A stretch of DNA of 36,906 bases. Source: a virus. The DNA lies in the IMG/VR virus record IMGVR_UViG_3300025598_000088, positions 1 through 36,906 of that record. One strand, given 5' to 3'. Below, in pieces: positions 5,579 to 13,422 of this stretch (position 1 is the first letter of the stretch; every line of letters starts with the position of its first letter). Made by a program: the position numbers and the translations under genes. Below the pieces are notes generated by a model that saw nothing but the letters and a program-made list of their open reading frames with translations, ran no database searches and was not told the DNA's origin.

Positions 5579-7426
5579 GTGAAGTTCCCGTTAGACCAGT
5601 TCATGCGGTTCGCGAACGCGCTCCTGATCGACACGAAGGAGCGTGGAATGATGCGGCTTGGGCAGAACATGCTTGGGACGCAGCGGTGGTTGCTACGGCA
5701 CATCGTCGAGGGGTTCGAGAACGGGAAGCAGGAGTTCGTGACGCTGAAGTGTCGGCAGGCCGGCATCAGCACGATGTCGTTGGCGCTCGACATGTTCTGG
5801 CTGTTCCGGCACAAGGGCATGACCGGGATGCTCGCGGTGCACGAAGACACGGCGCGTGACCAGTTCCGGTCGACGCTCGAGTTGTACTACGCGGGGCTGC
5901 CGGATGCGTTCAAGCGTCCGATCAAGGATCACAACCGCAACCAGTTGGTGCTGACGACGGGCACGAAATTGCTGTACCGGGTGGCCGGTACGAAGCGGTC
6001 GGGCGGTGGATCGTTGGGCCGTTCGTCGGCGCCATCGTTCCTGCACGCGACCGAGATGAGTTCGTGGGGTGACGCCGAGGGGTTCGCGTCGCTGCGGGCG
6101 TCCTTGGCGCAGAAGAACCCGAACAGGTTCTATCACTGGGAGTCGACGGCTCGCGGCTACAACCTGTTCTACGACCAGTGGAAGGAAGCCGAGACGGCGG
6201 TGTCGCAACAGACGATCTTCGTGTCGTGGTGGGCGAACGAGTTCTATCGGTACTCGCGCGGGTCGGAGGTCTACAAGGCGTACTATGGCGCGAAGGGTCG
6301 CCCGACGAGCCAGGAACGCGAGTGGATGAAGGAGGTCAAGGCGCTGTACGGCGTCGAGATCGACGACGAGCAGTTGGCGTGGTATCGCTGGCTGTCGGCA
6401 GAACAACAGACGGACGAGTCGATCCGATTGCAGGAGTACCCGTGGACGGAGAGTCAAGCGTTCCAGGCATCGGGGTCGCAGTTCTTCAATCCTGTTGTTT
6501 TGTCGCGCCTTTACCAGGAGGTCAACCGGCTGAAGGCGCCCGAGCATTACAGGCTGACCTTCCGCAACAACTTCACGGAGACGGAGTTGGTGACGGCGAA
6601 TTCAAAGACGTGTTCGTTGAAGGTATGGGAGAACCCGAGCCGACATGCGTTCTATGTCTTAGGAGCCGATCCGGCGTATGGATCTTCAGAGAACGCCGAT
6701 ATGTTTGTCTGCTCCGTCTGGCGTGTATGGGCGGACGGGGCACAGCAAGTTGCTGAGTTCTGCGACAACAACCTGACGACCGCGCAGTTCGCGTGGGTGA
6801 TCGCCTACCTTGCCGGCGCCTACGGGCCGTGCACGTTCAACCTCGAGATCAACGGGCCGGGACAGGCGGTGTTGAACGAGTTGCAGAACATGAGGAAGGA
6901 GAAGGTGTTCGGCATGCCGGACTCGCGTCCGATCCTGAAGGACGTGTTGAAGTCAATGCGCGACTTCATGTACCGCAAGTACGACAGCATCTACGGCGGG
7001 TCGGGTGCGCTGCACACACAGACGACGTTCCAGATGAAGGAACGCATGATGAACAACATGCGCGACTACATCGAGCGAGGCATGGCAACGATCGCGAGCC
7101 GCGACCTTCTGGACGAGATGAAGTCGATCGTGCGTGAGGGCGGATCGGCGCCCGAGGCGTCCAGCAACGCGCATGACGACCGCGTGGTCGCGGCGTCGCT
7201 CGCGCTACTTGCGTGGAACGACCAGGTGCGCACCAAACTGATGGCCGCCAACGTGACGCGCAACAGCGAGTTGGAGCGGTCGCTTGAGGCGCAGAAGTCG
7301 GCAATCGAGGTACGCGGGCCGTCGATGGTTCGCAACTACCTCAAGGATCTGGGGGTGCTGGTGAACAAGAACGACGCGCTGACAACCAACGTGAGGATGA
7401 GTCGTGGCACTCGCGTCCAGCGTTAA
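5579..7426 (+). CDS. terL: Terminase large subunit (615 aa)
   Basis: ATP-driven DNA packaging motor with nuclease. N-terminal ATPase: Walker A-like KCRQAGIST (57-65 from this start), Walker B with catalytic Glu in FLHATE (154-159), coupling motif WESTARG (187-193). C-terminal RNase H-like nuclease: Asp364 in LGADPAYG, Glu423 in NLEING, and Asp533/534 in HDDRVVAAS. GTG 5579 is preferred because GGAGG lies five bases upstream; an in-frame GTG at 5558 would add seven residues but has no clear ribosome-binding site. The length is normal for the family. No small subunit gene is recognised upstream. Confidence 0.92.
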   Translation: MKFPLDQFMRFANALLIDTKERGMMRLGQNMLGTQRWLLRHIVEGFENGKQEFVTLKCRQAGISTMSLALDMFWLFRHKGMTGMLAVHEDTARDQFRSTLELYYAGLPDAFKRPIKDHNRNQLVLTTGTKLLYRVAGTKRSGGGSLGRSSAPSFLHATEMSSWGDAEGFASLRASLAQKNPNRFYHWESTARGYNLFYDQWKEAETAVSQQTIFVSWWANEFYRYSRGSEVYKAYYGAKGRPTSQEREWMKEVKALYGVEIDDEQLAWYRWLSAEQQTDESIRLQEYPWTESQAFQASGSQFFNPVVLSRLYQEVNRLKAPEHYRLTFRNNFTETELVTANSKTCSLKVWENPSRHAFYVLGADPAYGSSENADMFVCSVWRVWADGAQQVAEFCDNNLTTAQFAWVIAYLAGAYGPCTFNLEINGPGQAVLNELQNMRKEKVFGMPDSRPILKDVLKSMRDFMYRKYDSIYGGSGALHTQTTFQMKERMMNNMRDYIERGMATIASRDLLDEMKSIVREGGSAPEASSNAHDDRVVAASLALLAWNDQVRTKLMAANVTRNSELERSLEAQKSAIEVRGPSMVRNYLKDLGVLVNKNDALTTNVRMSRGTRVQR

Positions 7427-7886
7427 CACGCCGGGTGACGACAACGACCTTGCCTGGAACGACAGGCATCTTCAGTACGTTTGGCTTTGGCTGTTGCGGA
7501 ACGAGCGCAGTCCGTACTACGGGTGCCCGAGCATGCTGCTGACGGCAATGGATGTCGATCGGCCGCACTGGCCGAGCTTGCGAAAGGCTGGCCGTAGCGG
7601 CAAATACTACATCCGTTTCAGCGTCCGCGTGCGGCTCACGGCGCGGTTCAAGGTGGTGCTCTCGGGCGAGTTCCTGCCCCGCATCGACAAGCGCACCCGC
7701 AACGGCATCGTCCGCGCGTTCACGTTGCTGCCGCAAGAGACGCCGATCCCTCTGCCGATGCCCCCGTGGATCAGGGGCAGCATCAAGATCACAAGCAAAG
7801 GCATCCAGTTGATGGTCTCCAGTGCCTCGAAACCGCGTGTTTTTGGGGAAAAAAGCAGGCTTTTTAATCCGTTTGGGGTGAAATGA
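7404..7886 (+). CDS. Hypothetical phage protein (160 aa)
   Basis: GTG 7404 overlaps the terminase end by 23 bases and has GAGGATGA upstream. The product starts MALASSVNTPGDDNDLAWND, has aromatic residues near 24-30 (YVWLWLL), then a basic beta-rich middle (YYIRFSVRVRLTARFKVVLS) and a Lys/Arg-rich end. There is no recognisable domain. It overlaps the next start as ATGATG, so it is in the packaging operon between terminase and portal. A minor head or packaging accessory is possible; nothing proves it. Confidence 0.6.
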   Translation: MALASSVNTPGDDNDLAWNDRHLQYVWLWLLRNERSPYYGCPSMLLTAMDVDRPHWPSLRKAGRSGKYYIRFSVRVRLTARFKVVLSGEFLPRIDKRTRNGIVRAFTLLPQETPIPLPMPPWIRGSIKITSKGIQLMVSSASKPRVFGEKSRLFNPFGVK

Positions 7887-8299
7887 TGGCTATTTTGAAA
7901 GAATTTCGGTGCGCCGCTCACGGGCCGTTTGAGGCGTTCGTCAAAGGTGATAAGGTGCCAAAATGCCCTGCCGGATGCTCTGCGCGGTGGGTTTCGCGCG
8001 AAATTCGCACCGCTCCGGCGGCTCGAGGCAACGTCACGGGCCGCATGGACAACCTCCAGAAGGACTTGGCGGCGGATTTCAAGTTGCGAGACCTCAAGGT
8101 GGACAAAGAGGGCGGCAACAGCGTCATCAACGAGTTGCGAAAGGGCGAGACGCAGGACTACAGCGCATACTGGGCGCCCGCAAACAAACTGAACATCAAG
8201 GAGTTCAGTCCGACAGCGGCTCTGTCATCGCTGAACGCGCCGAAGAAGGCACCGACCAAGATTGAAGGCAGTCACCGAGGGCCGCTACCGGAGGTTTGA
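7883..8299 (+). CDS. Zinc-ribbon-like phage protein (138 aa)
   Basis: The N-terminus carries a metal-knuckle pattern: FRCAAHG (C-x2-H, residues 9-13) and KCPAGCS (C-x3-C, about 27-32), like the small zinc ribbons of FmdB-type proteins. The rest is charged and probably helical or disordered, ending in KIEGSHRGPLPEV. It is translated from ATG 7883 (or the adjacent ATG 7886) overlapping the previous stop. It lies directly before the portal gene, a position where many podophages encode a similar zinc-finger protein of unknown role. Confidence 0.6.
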   Translation: MMAILKEFRCAAHGPFEAFVKGDKVPKCPAGCSARWVSREIRTAPAARGNVTGRMDNLQKDLAADFKLRDLKVDKEGGNSVINELRKGETQDYSAYWAPANKLNIKEFSPTAALSSLNAPKKAPTKIEGSHRGPLPEV

Positions 8300-9948
8300 T
8301 GAAGATTCCAACAGACGACATCGAGCGTTTCAACTTCGTGATGGACACGCGCACGAAGTGCACGGCCAGCCGCGAGGATCGGAAGAAACTGTACGCGACT
8401 CAGCGATCGTTCTTCCTGTTCGGTTGCGGCCCTGACGCCGACACGCGGGTCATCAACAAGGTCTATCCGCACATCGACCAGTTGGCCGGCCTTATGTACT
8501 CGTCGGAGACGACGCGGTTCAGCATCGACATTCCGCCGTCTGTGTCAGATCTGATGAAAGAGAAGATCCCGCCGCTGATGCAGAAACTCAACGACACCTG
8601 GCACATGTCGAACAGCGACCTTGTGTTCTCACAGGCGCTGCTGTGGTCGTTTGTTTACGGGTCCATGTTCGTCAAGACCCGCATCGCTGTCGGCGGACAG
8701 ATTGAGCCGTATGTCGTCGAGCCGCATGACCTTGGCGTGTTGCGCGAGGACGTGTGCGGCCTCTGGAAGCAGGAAGCGTTCTGCCAGTATTACTGGGTCA
8801 CCGAAAGCCAGATGGAAACCCAGTTGAAGGAGATTGACCATCCGAAACTGGCGCGCATCATGGAGACGGTGAAGGAGCGCCCGAAGCAGCAGCATCCTGA
8901 GATGCAGCAGATCCTGAACCGCATTGAGACGGCGGCTTCAAGCCCGACCATGATCGGCAACATCAACTTCGACCTGTCGACGCCTTCGCTGTACCGGCCC
9001 AAGGTCGCGGAGAAGTTGGTGCAGATGTCGGAGATTTACATCTGGGATTCGGAGAAGGCCGACTATCAGGTCTTCACGGTCGCAGACCCCGGCGTCATCA
9101 TCTTCGATCGCCCGCTCGAGCGCATGTTTTTGAAGAACGAGTCGCCGATCATTCAGGTCTGCCCAAACCCGGCGCACGACTACTTCTGGGGCTACAGCGA
9201 GGTCGACAAACTGATTCCGCTCCAGCGCATGCGTAACGAGCGCATGGAGCAGATCACTCACATGATGAACTTGCAGGCGCGACCGCCGAAGTTCGGATCT
9301 GGCTTCCAAGGCGACGTGTCGGAGATCCAAGACACGATGGATTCGCCGTCTGGCCTCGTTGTCGGCGACATGCCAGGTGCGAAATTGGAGACCGTCTCGC
9401 CGCAGATCCCTGACGATTTGTTCCGAGAGATCCGCGAGATCGACATGATGTTCGAGGAGATGTCCGGCATCACGAACGTCATCCAAGGCAAGGGCGAGGC
9501 CGGCGTGCGATCGCAGGGCCACGCGGCCAACCTTGCGCGTCTGGGCTCAAGCCGCGCGAAGAAGCGTGCGCTCTTCATCGAAGACCAGTTGGAAAAACTC
9601 GCGACGCTGTACATGCAACTCATGCAGGCATACGACACGGAGACGCTGCGCGACAACAAGGGCATCGAGTTCATCGCGGAGCAGTTCACCGATCGGTACA
9701 TTGTCAAGGTAGACGCGCACAGCAACAGCCCGATCTTCCAAGAGGATCAGCGTGCGTTGGCGTTCGAGTTGTTCAAGGCGAAGGCGATTGATCGTGAATC
9801 GCTTCTTGACCTGCTTGACGTTCCCATGAAGGAACTGCTAAAAACGAGACTGCGAACGAAGATCGAACCCGCTGAAGCCGCAGCCGCAGAGGCTGAGAAG
9901 CAGGCGGTTGCTCAAGGTGCCAAGGTTCACAAGAAGGGAGCGCGATAA
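8299..9948 (+). CDS. Portal protein (549 aa)
   Basis: The dodecameric channel at the capsid vertex. Length, position after the terminase and before scaffold and capsid, and sequence features fit podovirus portals: acidic/aromatic N-terminus, YPHIDQLAGLMYSSETTRF near 53-71, a PNPAHDYFWGYSEVDKLIPL wing segment, QRMRNERMEQI, and a SRAKKRALFIEDQLEKLA helix before the crown. ATG 8299 has GGAGG four bases upstream and overlaps the previous stop by one base. The C-terminal 40 residues are Ala/Glu/Lys-rich. Its stop overlaps the start of a 13-residue ORF as TAATG. Confidence 0.88.
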   Translation: MKIPTDDIERFNFVMDTRTKCTASREDRKKLYATQRSFFLFGCGPDADTRVINKVYPHIDQLAGLMYSSETTRFSIDIPPSVSDLMKEKIPPLMQKLNDTWHMSNSDLVFSQALLWSFVYGSMFVKTRIAVGGQIEPYVVEPHDLGVLREDVCGLWKQEAFCQYYWVTESQMETQLKEIDHPKLARIMETVKERPKQQHPEMQQILNRIETAASSPTMIGNINFDLSTPSLYRPKVAEKLVQMSEIYIWDSEKADYQVFTVADPGVIIFDRPLERMFLKNESPIIQVCPNPAHDYFWGYSEVDKLIPLQRMRNERMEQITHMMNLQARPPKFGSGFQGDVSEIQDTMDSPSGLVVGDMPGAKLETVSPQIPDDLFREIREIDMMFEEMSGITNVIQGKGEAGVRSQGHAANLARLGSSRAKKRALFIEDQLEKLATLYMQLMQAYDTETLRDNKGIEFIAEQFTDRYIVKVDAHSNSPIFQEDQRALAFELFKAKAIDRESLLDLLDVPMKELLKTRLRTKIEPAEAAAAEAEKQAVAQGAKVHKKGAR

Positions 9949-9989
9949 TGCGTCACAAGCGGTCGGCCAAGCGCAAGATGCGCCGGTAA
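9948..9989 (+). CDS. Micro-ORF encoding a 13-residue Arg/Lys-rich peptide
   Basis: ATG 9948 overlaps the portal stop (TAATG). The peptide reads MRHKRSAKRKMRR, with 8 of 13 residues Arg or Lys. GGGAG in the end of the portal gene (9937-9941) may serve as ribosome-binding site at six bases. It could be translated by re-initiation after the portal. A very similar 13-residue basic peptide follows at 10039. No family is known to me. DNA condensation or binding inside the head is a guess based on charge. Confidence 0.45.
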   Translation: MRHKRSAKRKMRR

Positions 9990-10038
9990 AGGAACTCAGG
10001 GCATAAGGGGTTGGCGATCTAACACAGGAGACACGCAC

Positions 10039-10080
10039 ATGGCTAAGCGTCGTGGTGGTCGCAAGCACAAGCGCAAGTAA
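10039..10080 (+). CDS. Micro-ORF encoding a 13-residue Arg/Lys-rich peptide with a strong ribosome-binding site
   Basis: ATG 10039 is preceded by AGGAGA at 10026-10031, seven bases away, as good a Shine-Dalgarno as any in this genome. The peptide is MAKRRGGRKHKRK: 9 of 13 residues are Arg or Lys. The frame ends in TAA just before the terminator at 10132-10161, so it closes the portal transcription unit. Its strong ribosome-binding site argues for translation despite the size. The same MAK... basic style recurs in the 50-residue protein at 30503. Confidence 0.55.
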   Translation: MAKRRGGRKHKRK

Positions 10081-10131
10081 GCGGTCTGCCGTAGCGGACT
10101 CATGTCTCGCTCCGGTTTCACCGTCGTGCAG

Positions 10132-10161
10132 GCCGCTGCGCTAATCCCGCAGCGGCTTTTT
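10132..10161 (+). terminator. Intrinsic terminator after the portal unit
   Basis: A perfect 9-bp stem, GCCGCTGCG (10132-10140) and CGCAGCGGC (10148-10156), with a 7-base loop and five T residues directly after. It separates the packaging/portal unit from the head genes and is followed at once by a promoter candidate. Confidence 0.9.
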
Positions 10162-10169
10162 CATGTCTG

Positions 10170-10199
10170 TTGACATTGTTCAAAATCGCGGGGTAGAAA
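10170..10199 (+). promoter_or_regulatory. Sigma70-like promoter for the head-gene operon
   Basis: A perfect -35 box TTGACA (10170-10175), an 18-base spacer and TAGAAA (10194-10199). The -10 box ends seven bases before ATG 10207, which has no Shine-Dalgarno, so the transcript could start at or just before the AUG. It lies nine bases after the terminator's T-tract, which supports a real transcription unit boundary. Confidence 0.6.
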
Positions 10200-10206
10200 C
10201 ACGGCC

Positions 10207-10599
10207 ATGAGCGTACCTCCAGAAATCGCACAAGCACTTGCAGGCGGGGCCGCCGGCGGAAAACCGCCGATGCCGACCACGCCGTCACCCGCTGCTGCGC
10301 CGATGATGACGCCGCAACCGAAAGGTGGGAACGAAGCCGGCGCTCGAGCCGACGTGCAAGTGACCATCAAGAAACTCACGATGACCTTGCAGACGTTCCC
10401 GCCCGGTACGGAACAGGGCGACGCGATCATGAAGGCGATCGCCGCGCTCACGAAGGCGTTCGGACAGACCGCCAGCAAGGACAAGGAATTGATGCCTGCT
10501 GAGATCATGCAGGCCGTCTCGGGGCTTGCTGGCCCCGGAAAGCCGCCGCCGGGTCTGCCGGCGCCAGCCGGCCCCGCTCCACTCCCGACCCCCATGTAA
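10207..10599 (+). CDS. Pro/Ala/Gly-rich hypothetical head-region protein (130 aa)
   Basis: The first gene after the internal promoter. The N-terminal 45 residues and the C-terminal 25 are low-complexity Pro/Ala/Gly/Met (for example GGKPPMPTTPSPAAAPMM and the ending PLPTPM). Between them is a helical segment (VQVTIKKLTMTLQTFPPGTEQGD, then KAIAALTKAFG). There is no ribosome-binding site. Similar Pro-rich small proteins occur between portal and capsid in other podophages, but the function is unknown. A scaffold or portal-ring partner is possible. Confidence 0.6.
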   Translation: MSVPPEIAQALAGGAAGGKPPMPTTPSPAAAPMMTPQPKGGNEAGARADVQVTIKKLTMTLQTFPPGTEQGDAIMKAIAALTKAFGQTASKDKELMPAEIMQAVSGLAGPGKPPPGLPAPAGPAPLPTPM

Positions 10600-10611
10600 G
10601 GAACCGCCATC

Positions 10612-10836
10612 ATGCCTGGTGATCGTCTGTTTGACCCGTCGAGTTCGCTCACGATTCGTCCGCCGCAGGACGACGCAAGCCCGAACGACAAGATCCGCAA
10701 CCCGCCCCGTTACATGCAGTACGGCGGCCTTGAAGGTCAGAACGCGCGTGGCTTCATGCCGAACGACATGAAGATCCAGACGCCGGGTAACACGCAGATG
10801 CGTGTGCCGTTCGACCGCAAGAAGCAGCGGTTCTGA
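10612..10836 (+). CDS. Hypothetical small head-region protein (74 aa)
   Basis: ATG 10612 has AAGGA about ten bases upstream. The 74 residues are polar and probably disordered, with many Pro, Asn and Gln (MPGDRLFDPSSS..., ...TQMRVPFDRKKQRF). I do not recognise a family or motif. It is closely spaced with the DUF6321-like gene that follows after one base. Probably a minor virion or assembly protein by position only. Confidence 0.55.
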   Translation: MPGDRLFDPSSSLTIRPPQDDASPNDKIRNPPRYMQYGGLEGQNARGFMPNDMKIQTPGNTQMRVPFDRKKQRF

Positions 10837-10837
10837 T

Positions 10838-11089
10838 ATGGCCGGCGCTTGGCAGCGCAAGGAGGGCAAGAGCCCTCGCGGCGGCCTGAACGAGAAAGGC
10901 CGCCGTTCGCTGCGAGCGCAGGGTCACAACATCAAGCGCCCACAACCGGGCGGCGGCCCTCGCAAGCGTTCGTTCTGCGCCAGAATGAGCGGGATGCGAG
11001 GGCCGATGAAGGACAGCAAGGGACGCCCGACCCGCAAGGCCAAGGCGCTCTCACGCTGGAAGTGCAAACGGCGCAGTAGTCGACGATAA
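10838..11089 (+). CDS. DUF6321-like basic phage protein (83 aa)
   Basis: The sequence matches the DUF6321 layout known from other tailed phages: AWQRKEGKSPRGGLNEKGRR near the N-terminus, PQPGGGPRKRSFCARMSGM in the middle, and a Lys/Arg-rich end (ALSRWKCKRRSSRR). It is very basic and has two cysteines. The family has no established function; neighbouring head genes and its charge suggest a nucleic-acid-contacting virion component, which is inference. ATG 10838 follows the previous stop by one base. Confidence 0.7.
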   Translation: MAGAWQRKEGKSPRGGLNEKGRRSLRAQGHNIKRPQPGGGPRKRSFCARMSGMRGPMKDSKGRPTRKAKALSRWKCKRRSSRR

Positions 11090-11100
11090 GGGGTAACGAC

Positions 11101-11613
11101 ATGGCATCGCTTGAAGATCTACCGGAGTCGGAGCAGGCAAAAGCCCTCGCTCTGTACCAGTTCGTGCAGGGCAACCCCGACGTTGCCAAGGATCTGCGCC
11201 GCAAGGCGCGTGCAAAGAACCCGAACATGCCCGTGCCGGATTCGGACATGCTTGAAGATCACTTCAACTCGGAGATCGAGACCTTGCGGTCCGAACTCAA
11301 GAAGCGTGACGAACAGGCGCTCGAGCAGTTGCAGACGCAGCGACGCGCTGACGCGCACGCGCGAGTGCGGGCCGCCGGCTTCGAGCCGGAGCAGGTCGAA
11401 AAGACCATGATCGACAACAAGATCGGGGACTACGATGTCGCCATTCGCTTCATGCGGCAGGAGCGCGAACTCGCGCCGGCAACGCCGGAAGCCATCACGC
11501 CGATGTCCCTGCCGGATGGCAAGGATCTCTGGGCTGACAAGAATCGTTGGGCAAAGACGCAGGCGTTCGATGCCATCAACGAACTGAAAGCGAAAAGGTT
11601 AGGGGCTAGGTGA
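11101..11613 (+). CDS. Scaffolding-like protein (170 aa)
   Basis: Located directly before the major capsid gene and composed almost wholly of charged helices (for example SEIETLRSELKKRDEQALEQ near residues 57-76), with a short basic C-terminus (NELKAKRLGAR). These are the usual features of a podovirus scaffold protein, which guides coat assembly and is then lost. The sequence itself is too diverged for a family call, so the assignment rests on context and coiled-coil character. AAGGGG lies upstream of ATG 11101. Confidence 0.65.
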   Translation: MASLEDLPESEQAKALALYQFVQGNPDVAKDLRRKARAKNPNMPVPDSDMLEDHFNSEIETLRSELKKRDEQALEQLQTQRRADAHARVRAAGFEPEQVEKTMIDNKIGDYDVAIRFMRQERELAPATPEAITPMSLPDGKDLWADKNRWAKTQAFDAINELKAKRLGAR

Positions 11614-11672
11614 ACAAACGCTGTCGCGGGGATGTGCTGGCAGCCAAACTTTTGACTCAGGAGTAAACGACC

Positions 11673-12686
11673 ATGCCAGTGTTTGGACAAGGCATCGTCC
11701 CGGCAGCGGGCCCGATTGCCAACGAATTGACGTACGTCACACGGCGTGCGTTTATCCCCAAGATGGTGGTGCAGTTGTACCAGGCGTCGCCTGTTATCGC
11801 TGCGCTGCTCGGCAACTCGCAGACGGCCACCGGCGGTGTCTCGTCGGTCTCGGTGCCGGTGCAGGGCCAGCCGTTCGTCAACAGCCAGTGGACGGACTAC
11901 AGCGGCTCGTTCCAGCAGCCGCAGGCGCAGCAGGGTGCGTTCCTGGCTGAGTTCAACTTGAAGGCGATCGTGACGCCGATCCCGTTCCTCGGAATGGAAG
12001 GCGCTGTGCAGATGGATCACGCCATCATCCCGCTGCTCGAGGCGCGTATGAACGACGCGACCAACAGCATGATCGACGCGATGGCGAACGCGCTGTACAA
12101 CAACACCACGAACACGCAGCAACTTCTTGGACTGCCAGCGGCAGTAGACGACGGCACGAACACCGTTACCTATGGAAACATCAACCGCACGGCCTACCCG
12201 TGGTGGCAGTCCAAGATCTACTCCACCAGCGGCAACCTCAACCGTCTGAAGGCAGTGACCTACATCGCCGCCGCGCAGAAGTACGGCTCGGAGATGCCCT
12301 CGTTCGGCGTCGTCGGTATCGGCACCTACCTCGGTCTCGCGCAGGACTTCCTCCAGACCGGCGTCGAGACGTACCAGATCTCGCCGGGACAGGGCTTTGA
12401 CAGCGACGGCGACCGTCCGCGGTCGGCCTTCCGTGCGATCGACATTGCCGGCGTGCCGGTCTATGCCGATCCGTACTGCCCGGAGGGAACGATGTTCCTT
12501 CTGAACAGCAACTACCTCAACCTGTACGTCCACGACCAGGCGTCGTTCGCGTTCACCGGGTTCGAGTCGTTGCTCTCCAATTACCAGTTGGGTTATGTCG
12601 GAGCGGTCTTGACGCTGTGCGAGTTGGTGCTGACGAAGCCCAAGACGTGCGTCAAGGTCACTGGCCTTACCCCGGTTAGCATCTAA
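11673..12686 (+). CDS. Major capsid protein (337 aa)
   Basis: Probable HK97-fold coat protein. Supporting features are the position after the scaffold-like gene, AGGAG before ATG 11673, and a typical capsid pattern: N-terminal helix with YVTRRAFIPKMVVQLYQASP, a beta-rich core (SSVSVPVQGQPF), a central helical spine (LLEARMNDATNSMIDAMANALYNN), and a domain with IAGVPVYADPYCPEGTMFLLN, which is a strand-turn common in phage coats. The C-terminus ends in a beta strand (KVTGLTPVSI). Only a few cysteines and no protease gene are seen, so capsid maturation probably does not use a separate protease. Confidence 0.82.
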   Translation: MPVFGQGIVPAAGPIANELTYVTRRAFIPKMVVQLYQASPVIAALLGNSQTATGGVSSVSVPVQGQPFVNSQWTDYSGSFQQPQAQQGAFLAEFNLKAIVTPIPFLGMEGAVQMDHAIIPLLEARMNDATNSMIDAMANALYNNTTNTQQLLGLPAAVDDGTNTVTYGNINRTAYPWWQSKIYSTSGNLNRLKAVTYIAAAQKYGSEMPSFGVVGIGTYLGLAQDFLQTGVETYQISPGQGFDSDGDRPRSAFRAIDIAGVPVYADPYCPEGTMFLLNSNYLNLYVHDQASFAFTGFESLLSNYQLGYVGAVLTLCELVLTKPKTCVKVTGLTPVSI

Positions 12687-12698
12687 GGGAGAAGCGCA

Positions 12699-13403
12699 AT
12701 GTCCATTCTCAAGATTGCGGTTGCGGGAACCGATTACTACACCGAACAAACGACCACTCAGATCCCCATTTCGGCGGGTGCGAGCGGTACGTTCTCGGCG
12801 GCGAACAACATCGCAACGATCACGACCACCTCGGCTCACGGTCTGACGTTCTCGCCGTCCGCTGGCACGCTTCCGAACTACTTCGTGCAGTTCGGTGGCA
12901 CCACGTCGGGTCTTACCGGAACCGGCATCCTCGTCGGCAACAACTTCCGTATCCTGTCGATCCCGTCCACGACGACGTTCACGATCTACACGACCGTGAC
13001 GGCGGCGACGGTCACCTCGATGACGATCATCCCGGTGTTCTTCCCGACGTTCATCGCGGCGCTTCTGTCGGGTGCGGCAACCAACAACGTCGTGAACTCG
13101 ACCACGGGCGCGTTCGGCGTGTCGGGCAACTACCCGAACTACGGCAGTTGCTTTGCCAACTTGGTGTTGGGTTCAAACCTCAGCGGCGTGTACGGTGCCA
13201 CCAACTCGGGTACGCCGTGGCTTGACGCCACGACGGGCAACACCCCGTCTGTTGGCAACGGTGTCACAGGTACGTCGGCGGGTCAGAACCGTGTTGGCCT
13301 TGGTTCTGCCTTTGGCGGCATTATGAACCAGCGGTTTGGTCCGCAGGACTACCTGATTGCCAGCGGCACGTCGGGAACGTCGTACATTTCAATCATCAAC
13401 TAA
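12699..13403 (+). CDS. Virion structural protein, probable head decoration (234 aa)
   Basis: Follows the capsid gene with GGGAGAAG before ATG 12699. The product is rich in Thr, Ser, Gly and Asn and predicted beta. Residues about 27-105 (AANNIATITTTSAHGL..., SIPSTTTFTIYTTV) resemble the small beta domain with an 'AHGL...TTFT' pattern that is often seen in phage structural proteins; a similar stretch lies in the tail protein at 27119. Decoration of the capsid is the likeliest role, from position; a minor tail protein is possible. Confidence 0.55.
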   Translation: MSILKIAVAGTDYYTEQTTTQIPISAGASGTFSAANNIATITTTSAHGLTFSPSAGTLPNYFVQFGGTTSGLTGTGILVGNNFRILSIPSTTTFTIYTTVTAATVTSMTIIPVFFPTFIAALLSGAATNNVVNSTTGAFGVSGNYPNYGSCFANLVLGSNLSGVYGATNSGTPWLDATTGNTPSVGNGVTGTSAGQNRVGLGSAFGGIMNQRFGPQDYLIASGTSGTSYISIIN

Positions 13404-13422
13404 CTGAAGCAGGGGTGCTGAC

